Origin: G039029935 sp039029935
GTDB lineage: Bacteria; Chloroflexota; Anaerolineae; Caldilineales; Caldilineaceae
Assembly: GCA_039029935.1 (NCBI GenBank)
Contig: JBCCFC010000161.1
Location: 1 to 15,349 of the forward strand
Length of the DNA: 15,349 nt
Reading direction: 5' to 3'
Shown here: positions 7,543 to 15,349 of the stretch, one piece after another
Layout: each line of letters begins with the position of its first letter
How positions within the stretch are numbered: position 1 is the stretch's first letter
The notes under the pieces: model-generated
Told to the model about the DNA's origin: nothing
The model's input: only the letters and a program-made list of their open reading frames with translations
Databases searched by the model: none
Position numbers and translations under genes: made by a program

Positions 7543-9006
7543 ATGTCTGCACCATTTGCAGCCCGTCTCGTTTCACCATCGTTTTCAGTGCAACGGATTC
7601 CGAAACGCTATATGCTTATAAGCTCTCTTTCGTCTATTTTGATGATTACCATTACGCTATTAAGCGATTCTCCCTTCTATATCACCCTTTTGTTCGCCAG
7701 TGTCCCTTGGTTGCCGCTCATTTTTTTAGAGGAAATCTGGCGAATTGAACGGTATATACTCCTCTCTTGTTTTGGGCTATTTGCCGTTCTGCAATTGGGC
7801 TTTCTGGGCGGGTATGTCAACCAAATTGCACAAATAGGGTTCTATCATGGTGTTTGGGTATGTCCTGTTCCGGTTGATACACCCGATAATGTGCAAAGAG
7901 CAGTCGCATTGGGGTTACGTCATCCGGAACTTGATGCAACGGGATTGATGGCGAACAGTGCGATTCGACCCCAAATGGTAATAGATGTGCCAAGTGGATC
8001 CGACGCAACAGCGACCGAGATCATTCAAACGGCACCAAGAGGGATCCCCTCTTGTGGCATTTTTAGCCAACGAAACGGTGAAACGCTACAAATCGTTTGG
8101 GGGCTTATTGCAAGCATCGCAATGGTCTATTTTTTGATTCAGTTTCCAAGCAATTATTGGCTTTGGATTGCAGTGATTTTTGCGGGGTTATATGCCATCG
8201 ACCAGCTATACATTGGCTATGCAATTTTGCTCGAACGCGGTGTGGCATTCTTGGCGGGCCCATTTCCATCAGGCCCATTTTTGAATGGTATCAACGTCCT
8301 GAATCCATTGTGGGCAACACTCATCGAGGACGGTCGCGTCATTGCCTATCCTGCGGGAACAGCATCCACACTAGATATAGCGTTAACACCTCAAAACTTC
8401 TATCAACTCTATGGGTATCACGGATTATTTTCACTACAGGGCCTCATTGCAAAATATTTTGACCTCAGTATACTACCATTACGACCATATGCCCATTTGG
8501 GGCTGAACTTTTTTGCGGCATTTTCATCATTGATTGCCTTTATCGTAGAGAGCCGCCGTGCCTATGATAAATTTTTAGGGTGGGCATTACCCCATTTAAC
8601 GGATGGACAGTTGCTATCCGTCTCGTCCAAATTGGCGGTGGCAGCCTATCAGCCAGGGGAATTGATTGTTGAGCAAGGGAAAGAATCGGGGAAATTATTC
8701 ATTCTGACACAGGGTACAGTCGATGTTATTCAATGTTTTGATGATGGTGATGAGAAGATCATTTCCTCGATGTCATCTGGACAATATTTTGGTGAAATCA
8801 GTCTATTGCAAGGAACCGTTCACACGGCTTCAATCCAAGCGCGGACCGAGGTTCAGGTAATGATGATGGATCGAGAAACCTTTATGGCGTTGATTGCAGA
8901 GTCAAAATTGAGTAGACGCGAATTCCAAGAAGAACTAGAGAAGCGGTTAATGAATAGCGAGTTTCAAGCGCAGATGCTTAGTCAGCTTGATTTGATGAAA
9001 CGGTAA
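7543..9006 (+). CDS. Multi-spanning membrane protein with C-terminal cyclic-nucleotide-binding-like domain
   Basis: A 487-residue protein. Hydrophobic segments fall near residues 23-41, 46-63, 71-91, 183-200, 205-229 and 318-335, with two long non-membrane stretches (92-182, containing Cys107 and Cys171, and 230-315) that I do not recognise. The C-terminal part (about 355-455) is a cNMP-binding fold: PGELIVEQGKESGKLFIL, a Gly-rich turn, then the phosphate-binding cassette FGEISLLQGTVHTASIQA at 416-433. In proteins that bind cAMP the cassette normally has an Arg that contacts the cyclic phosphate; here that position is His427. The fold is clear, but binding of cAMP or cGMP is doubtful. A short charged helix ends the protein. 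The gene diverges from the DUF3307/cyclase pair. It is not an ion channel of known type: no pore signature is seen. Ribosome site is weak; ATG 7543 is the first in-frame Met before the first membrane segment. Confidence 0.85.
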   Translation: MSAPFAARLVSPSFSVQRIPKRYMLISSLSSILMITITLLSDSPFYITLLFASVPWLPLIFLEEIWRIERYILLSCFGLFAVLQLGFLGGYVNQIAQIGFYHGVWVCPVPVDTPDNVQRAVALGLRHPELDATGLMANSAIRPQMVIDVPSGSDATATEIIQTAPRGIPSCGIFSQRNGETLQIVWGLIASIAMVYFLIQFPSNYWLWIAVIFAGLYAIDQLYIGYAILLERGVAFLAGPFPSGPFLNGINVLNPLWATLIEDGRVIAYPAGTASTLDIALTPQNFYQLYGYHGLFSLQGLIAKYFDLSILPLRPYAHLGLNFFAAFSSLIAFIVESRRAYDKFLGWALPHLTDGQLLSVSSKLAVAAYQPGELIVEQGKESGKLFILTQGTVDVIQCFDDGDEKIISSMSSGQYFGEISLLQGTVHTASIQARTEVQVMMMDRETFMALIAESKLSRREFQEELEKRLMNSEFQAQMLSQLDLMKR

Positions 9007-9109
9007 AGCGGTAAAACGATGGAACATGAAAGCGATGGAGCGCTGAAACGGAGAAACGCCTATCGTTCCCATCGTTCCAACGCTTTATCGCTCCATCGTT
9101 ACATCGCTT
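9007..9109. terminator. Repeat-rich imperfect hairpin between convergent genes
   Basis: This 103-base gap repeats variants of cgatgg and its complement ccatcg. Pairable arms include cgatggagcg (9033-9042) with cgctccatcg (9089-9098), or alternatively aacgatgg (9015-9022) with ccatcgtt (9093-9100) plus aaagcg (9029-9034) with cgcttt (9081-9086). It lies between convergent genes, where a two-way terminator is expected, but there is no clean T-run. It could instead be a dispersed intergenic repeat. Confidence 0.45.
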
Positions 9110-10945
<1,836 letters not shown>

Positions 10946-11195
10946 AAAATTATCCTATATGATTGTAAGGCTCACGCTAAGGTAGGGACTTGAACGAGCA
11001 AGTCTCTACGGTTTACTGGTGTCATCTATTTCCAGTTGCGTTAGCCTGATTATACGAATTTGATTCAAACAAATTTGATTAAATTAGACCCTTTCGTTTG
11101 TTGTTAATACAATAGTATAACAGAAACTCGTGTACTTTGACCAGTGGGCTAGGATACAAGATATTCAGGTAGCTAGCAATTTGGGACCTGTGATA

Positions 11196-11224
11196 TTGAC
11201 AGAATGTATAGCACTCTGTACAAT
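11196..11224 (+). promoter_or_regulatory. Sigma-70-type promoter for miaB
   Basis: A perfect -35 TTGACA (11196-11201) and a near-perfect -10 TACAAT (11219-11224) are separated by exactly 17 bases. Transcription would begin near 11231, giving a leader of about 125 bases before miaB that contains the 19-bp hairpin at 11259-11299. Confidence 0.75.
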
Positions 11225-11258
11225 TCAATGAGTTATGGATCATAAGAATTTGTGAAGT

Positions 11259-11299
11259 CTTCAGAAATCCAACTTTTGTTAAAAGTTGGATTTCTGAAG
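11259..11299 (+). other. Perfect 19-bp hairpin with 3-base loop in the miaB leader
   Basis: cttcagaaatccaactttt (11259-11277) is the exact reverse complement of 11281-11299, with loop gtt. It lies about 30 bases after the predicted transcription start and 55 bases before the start codon. No T-run follows, so it is not a standard terminator. Candidates are an RNase III or stability element, an attenuator part, or a remnant of a palindromic mobile element. Confidence 0.75.
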
Positions 11300-11354
11300 G
11301 TTATTTGAACGATTACACCTGCCCGACTTAAACCGGATGACAGGAGGGGGACAA

Positions 11355-12881
11355 ATGATTAAAACAGACGAACAAAAATATCACATCTGGACAATTGGCT
11401 GTCAGATGAATGTAGCCGACAGCAATCATGTCGCAGCAGAATTAGAGAAAATTGGCTATGCACCCACCGATGCGCTAAACGAGGCCGATGTCGTGGTGCT
11501 TAACACCTGTGTGGTGCGTCAGAGTGCTGAAAACAAAGCCATTGGCAAGTTGGGCAGTCTAAAGCCTTGGCGACGGTCACAGCCCAACCGAACGCTGGCA
11601 CTGATGGGCTGTATGGTCGGGGTCAAACCAAGCCAAAAATTGATGGATGCCTATCCCGAAGTCGATGTATTTATGCCGCCCAGCGAATCCTCACCGCTGA
11701 TTAACTATCTGCGACAAGAAGAGATTGACGCAGAGATGGCCGTAATTGAACAGGAACAGTTAAAACAGCGCTATCAGCTACAGGATGAAGCCACAGTGTC
11801 AGGCGCTGTGTCAGATACTGTGCCTGACACTGTGCCTGACACTGTGTCAACCCTAGAATTAGACCTAGCCACCAATGTTCCTAGCAGCACCACCCAATCT
11901 ATCAAACATCTGGCACTCAGTGGGGAAGCACCCGTCGCCGCCCATGTGCCGATTGTCTATGGATGTAGCCATGCCTGTACCTTCTGCATTATTCCGTTCC
12001 GACGAGGCATTGAACGTAGTCGGCCCATTGCGGATATTGTCAGCGAAATTGAGGGCTTGGTTGCGCAAGGGGTTCGTGAGGTGACATTACTCGGCCAGAT
12101 TGTGGATCGCTATGGCTATGACTGGCGTGAGGGCAATTTGGGCAGCAGTAGCCACGTATCGGCATTTAATGGCATGGCCGATGGTGATGTGCCAGATTTG
12201 GCCGACTTGCTCCATGCTGTCCACGATATTGACGGCTTGTGGCGTATCCGCTTTTTGACAGGCCACCCCAATTACATGACTGACCGCATTCTGGAGACCG
12301 TGCGTGATTTACCCAAAGTCTGCGAGCATATCGAAGTGCCGATTCAGGCAGGTGACGATACTGTGCTTGAAACGATGCGACGTGGCTATACCAGTGATGA
12401 TTATCGTAAACTGATTCACCGCATTCGCAAGATTGTCCCTGATGCGGCTATCCATACAGACATCATTGTCGGGTTCTGTGGCGAGACCGATGAACAATTT
12501 GAGCAGACCTATACAATTCTGGATGAGTTGCGGCTTGACAAGACGCACTTGGCGCGCTACAGTCCACGCCCTGGAACGGTAAGCGCACGACGAATGGCGG
12601 ACGATGTACCCGAGGAGGTAAAAGTGGCGCGTCATCGTCGCTTAGAGGCGTTGCAAGAAGAGGTCTGTGGAGAGATTACCAGTCGCATGTTGGGTGAGAC
12701 AGTTGAAGTGTTGGTGGAGAGTCCGCATAAAGGCAAGTGGCGTGGACGCACCCGCCAGAATAAACTGGTCTTTGTTGAAAGCGAGCTGCCGCTACGTGGT
12801 CGTCTGATTGAGGCACAGGTGACATGGACGGGTCCTTGGAGTATGCAAGGACGGTTTATTCGTGATGTGTCGCCGCAATAA
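11355..12881 (+). CDS. miaB: tRNA-2-methylthio-N6-dimethylallyladenosine synthase MiaB
   Basis: A methylthiotransferase of the radical-SAM family that adds a methylthio group to modified A37 of tRNAs. The N-terminal cluster domain has Cys16 (GCQMN), Cys52 (NTCVVR) and Cys86 (MGCMV). The radical-SAM motif Cys204-x3-Cys208-x2-Cys211 lies in YGCSHACTFC and is followed by RRGIERSRP. A TRAM-like RNA-binding domain fills the last 60 residues or so. The start is ATG 11355 rather than the in-frame ATG 11337, because the strong AGGAGG (11342-11347) lies 7 bases before 11355. This gives 508 residues, longer than usual owing to an insert (about 147-181) made of TVPD repeats. GFCGET and GQIVDRYG replace the more usual GFPGET and GQNVNSYG. 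MiaB is favoured over MtaB or RimO by the QMN-x2-DS start, but related enzymes are not fully excluded. Confidence 0.9.
   Translation: MIKTDEQKYHIWTIGCQMNVADSNHVAAELEKIGYAPTDALNEADVVVLNTCVVRQSAENKAIGKLGSLKPWRRSQPNRTLALMGCMVGVKPSQKLMDAYPEVDVFMPPSESSPLINYLRQEEIDAEMAVIEQEQLKQRYQLQDEATVSGAVSDTVPDTVPDTVSTLELDLATNVPSSTTQSIKHLALSGEAPVAAHVPIVYGCSHACTFCIIPFRRGIERSRPIADIVSEIEGLVAQGVREVTLLGQIVDRYGYDWREGNLGSSSHVSAFNGMADGDVPDLADLLHAVHDIDGLWRIRFLTGHPNYMTDRILETVRDLPKVCEHIEVPIQAGDDTVLETMRRGYTSDDYRKLIHRIRKIVPDAAIHTDIIVGFCGETDEQFEQTYTILDELRLDKTHLARYSPRPGTVSARRMADDVPEEVKVARHRRLEALQEEVCGEITSRMLGETVEVLVESPHKGKWRGRTRQNKLVFVESELPLRGRLIEAQVTWTGPWSMQGRFIRDVSPQ
11792..11846 (+). repeat. 12-bp tandem and inverted repeat inside miaB
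   Basis: cacagtgtcaggc (11792-11804) is the exact reverse complement of gcctgacactgtg, which occurs twice in overlapping tandem (11822-11834 and 11834-11846), so a 12-base unit is repeated. In protein it yields a run of SDTVPDTVPDTVS between the N-terminal and radical-SAM domains. The unit is a multiple of three, so copy-number change keeps the frame. Confidence 0.8.
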
Positions 12882-12914
12882 AGATCACCACGGTAAAGAT
12901 GGAGGGACAGAACT

Positions 12915-14072
12915 ATGTCTGTGAACTTAAAAGAGAAATTGACGGATAGTACATATACCCAAGTTGAGCATCCCCCATTGAACATCACGGCTGTGACTGA
13001 CTTCGACATTGATAGTACCCAGTATACAAATGGGAATGGCTATGAGGACGATTTTTGGCGTGTGCATAGGCCACCAGCAGATGCGGTTATGGATGGCGAT
13101 GAGGCTATCTATGGGTGGCGATACATTGTAGAAACAGACGAACATGGCAAGAAACAGATAGTGGGCGTACCTCTTACCTTAGATGACTATCTGCACCCAC
13201 AAGAGGGAGACGATCATATGAATAATCGATCTCAGCGTGCGATTATTAAATATATAGAGAGTGTACTTGAACTCTATTTGCGACACATACAAGGGCTTCT
13301 TATCTTGACAGAGGTAGGCATTGATTGGAACATTCCTGGTATTCAACACTATTCACCGGACATATCTGTACTCTTTAATGTGCAGAACCCAGAGAGGAGT
13401 CCGCAAACGATTTTTAAAGCATCTGAAGAAGGGACAGTACCTAGCCTTCTTATTGAAGTTACATCTCCCTCTTCAAGACATGCTGATTTACAGGATAAAG
13501 TCCAGCGATATGAACAATTAGGTGTCCCTTACTACTTTATTGTGGATGGACTGAGACGTCGCGGTAACCCAATCCCGACCTTACGCTTGCTTGGGTATGA
13601 ATTGACTTCACGCGGTTATGTTGAGATAACGCCCAATCAATTCGGCTGGCTGTGGATGGCTCCAGTGAATGCATGGATTGGCCTTCATGAAGGTGATGTT
13701 CGGTGTTATGATGCCCAAGGCAACCCGCTACCGACTCCGGATAATTTGGCTGATGACTTGATTGAGGCATCAGATCGGTTGGCAGAAACATCGCAGAACT
13801 TGGCTGAAGAGTCGGTTGCCCGCGCCGAAGCAGAACGTCGTGCGGAGGAGGAGGCTCGTCGTGCGGAGGAGGAGGCTCGTCGTGCGGAGGAGGAGGCTCG
13901 TCGTGCGGAGGAGGAGGCTCGCCGTGCGGAGGAGGAGGCTCATCGTGCTGAAGAGGAGGCTGCTGCTCGTATTGAAGCTGAACGTAGAGCTAAGGAAGAA
14001 ACCCAGATGCGTCGACAACTTGAAGAACAGATACGCGCGTTACAAGCGCAATTGAACATACGAAACTTATAA
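12915..14072 (+). CDS. Uma2 family (DUF820) nuclease-like protein with long charged C-terminal helix
   Basis: A 385-residue protein. Residues 90-260 match the Uma2/DUF820 restriction-endonuclease-like fold: LDDYL, SPDISVL with Asp149, LLIEVTSPSS with Glu181, then D-x3-K with Lys195 and a YYFIVDGL strand. Asp149, Glu181 and Lys195 are the likely PD-(D/E)xK catalytic set. The biological role of the family is unknown, though it is often abundant in Cyanobacteria and Chloroflexota. The first 85 or so residues are an extension of no known fold. The C-terminus (about 275-385) is helical and highly charged, with six copies of the heptad RRAEEEA at 308-349, suggesting a coiled coil or single alpha-helix. 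GGAGGG (12901-12906) precedes ATG 12915 by 8 bases. The gene lies 33 bases after miaB and 68 before the antiporter, so co-transcription is likely. Nuclease activity is inferred, not shown. Confidence 0.88.
   Translation: MSVNLKEKLTDSTYTQVEHPPLNITAVTDFDIDSTQYTNGNGYEDDFWRVHRPPADAVMDGDEAIYGWRYIVETDEHGKKQIVGVPLTLDDYLHPQEGDDHMNNRSQRAIIKYIESVLELYLRHIQGLLILTEVGIDWNIPGIQHYSPDISVLFNVQNPERSPQTIFKASEEGTVPSLLIEVTSPSSRHADLQDKVQRYEQLGVPYYFIVDGLRRRGNPIPTLRLLGYELTSRGYVEITPNQFGWLWMAPVNAWIGLHEGDVRCYDAQGNPLPTPDNLADDLIEASDRLAETSQNLAEESVARAEAERRAEEEARRAEEEARRAEEEARRAEEEARRAEEEAHRAEEEAAARIEAERRAKEETQMRRQLEEQIRALQAQLNIRNL
13836..13961 (+). repeat. 21-bp in-frame tandem repeat, six copies
   Basis: The unit encodes RRAEEEA. 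Copies begin at 13836, 13857, 13878, 13899, 13920 and 13941. The first four are identical at the DNA level, the fifth has one change, and the sixth has several. The identical copies indicate recent slippage or recombination. The unit is divisible by three, so gain or loss changes helix length without breaking the frame. Confidence 0.95.
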
Positions 14073-14140
14073 CCATTAAACAGCAAATTATGGGGTATCA
14101 TGTATGATGAACCCTATCACACAAACGAAGGACCATTTCA

Positions 14141-15124
14141 TTGTCTTCAACAGAATTACTCATGAACATTGGACTATTCCTTTTGGGATTTGTCTTTCTT
14201 GTCGGTGGAGCCGAGTTTTTGGTGCGTGGAGCCAGTCGTTTGGCATCGCGCTATCATGTCCCCGGCGTCGTCATTGGCTTGACGATTGTTGCATTGGGCA
14301 CAAGTCTGCCGGAATTGCTGGTCAGCCTTATTGCAAACTTCCAAGGCGGGGGTGCAAGCGATATTGCCATTGGGAATATTGTTGGCAGTAATATTGCCAA
14401 TGTCGGCTTGATTTTGGGGACAGCGGCTGTCCTCAGTGCGATTGCTGTGGAAAAAACCTTGGTGCGGCGTGAATTTCCCTTGATGATTGGCATTAGTATC
14501 ATGTTTGTGCTGATGTGTTGGGATTGGGATGGCTCAGGGTATGGTGAAATCAATCGTATTGAAGGGTTAATTCTTTTCTTGGGTATCATTGCCTTTACTT
14601 GGTACAGTTATATTTCCTCCAAAGGGCGCGAACATGACGATGAAGGTGATGCATCAAGCGATGATTTGTCCAAAATTCCGATGTGGCAGGATTTAGGGTT
14701 GATTGCGATTGGGGTTGTGGGTCTGATTGCCGGGGCAAATTGGCTTGTAACATCCGCAACTGTATTGGCAGAGGCCATTGGGGTGCCAGAGCTTGTCATT
14801 GGTCTCACATTGGTGGCACTTGGCACAAGTCTACCAGAATTAGCGACAACGGTTGTTGCCATTCGACGCAATGAAGGGGATATTGCCGTGGGCAATGTTG
14901 TTGGCAGCAACATCTATAACATGCTATTGATTGGTGGGGCGAATGCCCTGATTAAGCCCATTCCTGCGCCACAGAATATGCAATATTTGGATTACCCCGT
15001 GATGCTGGGCATTGCGATTTTGGCCTTTATCTTCTCTATCACACGCCCCAATAGAATCCTCCGTTGGCAAGGGGGCATTCTGCTGGCTGTCTACGTTGGC
15101 TATTCACTCTGGTTATTTATGTAG
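14141..15124 (+). CDS. CaCA-family sodium/calcium-type antiporter (YrbG-like)
   Basis: A 327-residue inner-membrane cation antiporter with the two inverted alpha-repeats of the CaCA superfamily. Repeat 1 has GLTIVALGTSLPELLV (46-61) and GNIVGSNIANVGL (78-90). Repeat 2 has GLTLVALGTSLPEL (221-234) and GNVVGSNIYNM (251-261). The two Glu of the SLPEL motifs and the GSN motifs form the ion site in known members. About ten hydrophobic segments are present, with an acidic cytosolic loop (about 161-176) between the halves. The ion pair (Na+/Ca2+ or H+/Ca2+) cannot be told from sequence. The TTG at 14141 is preferred as start because GAAGGA (14127-14132) lies 8 bases upstream; the next in-frame ATG (14162) has no ribosome site and would begin right at the first membrane helix. 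It is the third gene of the probable miaB run. Confidence 0.92.
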   Translation: MSSTELLMNIGLFLLGFVFLVGGAEFLVRGASRLASRYHVPGVVIGLTIVALGTSLPELLVSLIANFQGGGASDIAIGNIVGSNIANVGLILGTAAVLSAIAVEKTLVRREFPLMIGISIMFVLMCWDWDGSGYGEINRIEGLILFLGIIAFTWYSYISSKGREHDDEGDASSDDLSKIPMWQDLGLIAIGVVGLIAGANWLVTSATVLAEAIGVPELVIGLTLVALGTSLPELATTVVAIRRNEGDIAVGNVVGSNIYNMLLIGGANALIKPIPAPQNMQYLDYPVMLGIAILAFIFSITRPNRILRWQGGILLAVYVGYSLWLFM

Positions 15125-15349
15125 CCATTCGCTTGAACAAAAAATAGTGTCGCGGGCTTATAAAATCCAGCAATCCATTTTTATGGTGTCCGCATCATCA
15201 GCTACATTGATGTTTAGAATGCAGGAATGGCAGTTTTGCAAGCTTGCTCAAGAAAATATGTGCATGCTTCAAAGAGTGAACGGAAAAGGGTTACCGGTAC
15301 AAGGTGCAAAAGCCGCCGTGTGTTCAGTGTGATACGGAAAGTGACTTTG
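15125..15349. other. Unassigned 3' edge
   Basis: There are 225 bases after the antiporter. A 49-codon ATG ORF (15183-15332) has no ribosome site and no recognisable product. A TTGAAC (15133-15138) and TATAAA (15159-15164) are promoter-like but 20 bases apart, which is too wide. No terminator is seen. The gene that this region leads to is outside the window. Confidence 0.4.

Larger units (their letters stand above)
10946..11336. promoter_or_regulatory. Divergent ftsH-miaB intergenic region
   Basis: These 391 bases carry the promoters of two divergent genes. For ftsH (- strand) a TATAAT box is visible as attata at 11049-11054, without a clear -35. An 11-bp hairpin lies in the ftsH leader: gtagggacttg at 10982-10992 pairs with caagtctctac at 10999-11009, with one G-U. 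The middle is AT-rich. The miaB side has a good promoter and a perfect hairpin, listed separately. No gene is seen. Confidence 0.55.

Noticed and set aside
13762..14055. Long ORFs in the other frames (both strands) across the 21-bp repeat of the Uma2 gene.
   Set aside because: They are low-complexity translations of the same repeat (runs of VVRRRRL or LLLRTTS) and have no ribosome site or family match; shadows of the real frame.
15183..15332. A 49-codon ORF at the right edge.
   Set aside because: No ribosome site, no recognisable motif, and unusual residue make-up; cannot be told from chance.

Overview
The window looks like a chromosomal segment of a free-living bacterium, most plausibly Chloroflexota. 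That assignment is inference. It rests on the mix of families: a multidomain class III cyclase/ATPase/TPR protein, a Uma2 protein with a long charged C-terminal helix, dipeptide-type ABC transporters, and a MiaB with a long insertion. No rRNA, tRNA, CRISPR array, transposase or phage gene was seen, and base composition looks even and moderate by eye.

Layout. (1) Positions 1-2387, + strand: the 3' end of a peptide/nickel-type ABC transporter operon, with a partial inner-membrane permease, an OppD/DppD-type ATPase and an OppF/DppF-type ATPase. A cluster of three back-to-back hairpins separates the two ATPase genes. A strong bidirectional terminator (2664-2710) closes the operon against a convergent gene. 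(2) Positions 2771-7126, - strand: a 1290-residue protein with two class III cyclase domains, an AAA-type ATPase and TPR repeats, the layout of mammalian soluble adenylyl cyclase. Upstream of it lies a small DUF3307-type membrane protein, separated by a 25-bp inverted repeat. (3) Positions 7127-9006: an intergenic region holding a 19-codon upstream ORF with a strong Shine-Dalgarno, then a membrane protein with a C-terminal cyclic-nucleotide-binding-like domain on the + strand. (4) Positions 9110-10945, - strand: the membrane protease FtsH. (5) Positions 11196-15124, + strand: a consensus-like promoter and a perfect leader hairpin, followed by miaB, a Uma2-family nuclease-like gene with a 21-bp tandem repeat, and a CaCA-type cation/calcium antiporter. 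These three genes are closely spaced and may form one transcription unit.

How the genes may work together. The transporter genes form one uptake system. The cyclase and the cyclic-nucleotide-binding membrane protein lie about 0.9 kb apart and point away from each other, so a local cAMP-type circuit is possible. However, the binding domain has His where the phosphate-contacting Arg normally sits, so ligand binding is not assured. FtsH and MiaB are housekeeping functions. The most interesting features are the soluble-cyclase-like split active site, the upstream ORF and its leader, the miaB leader hairpin, and the in-frame tandem repeats inside miaB and the Uma2 gene.
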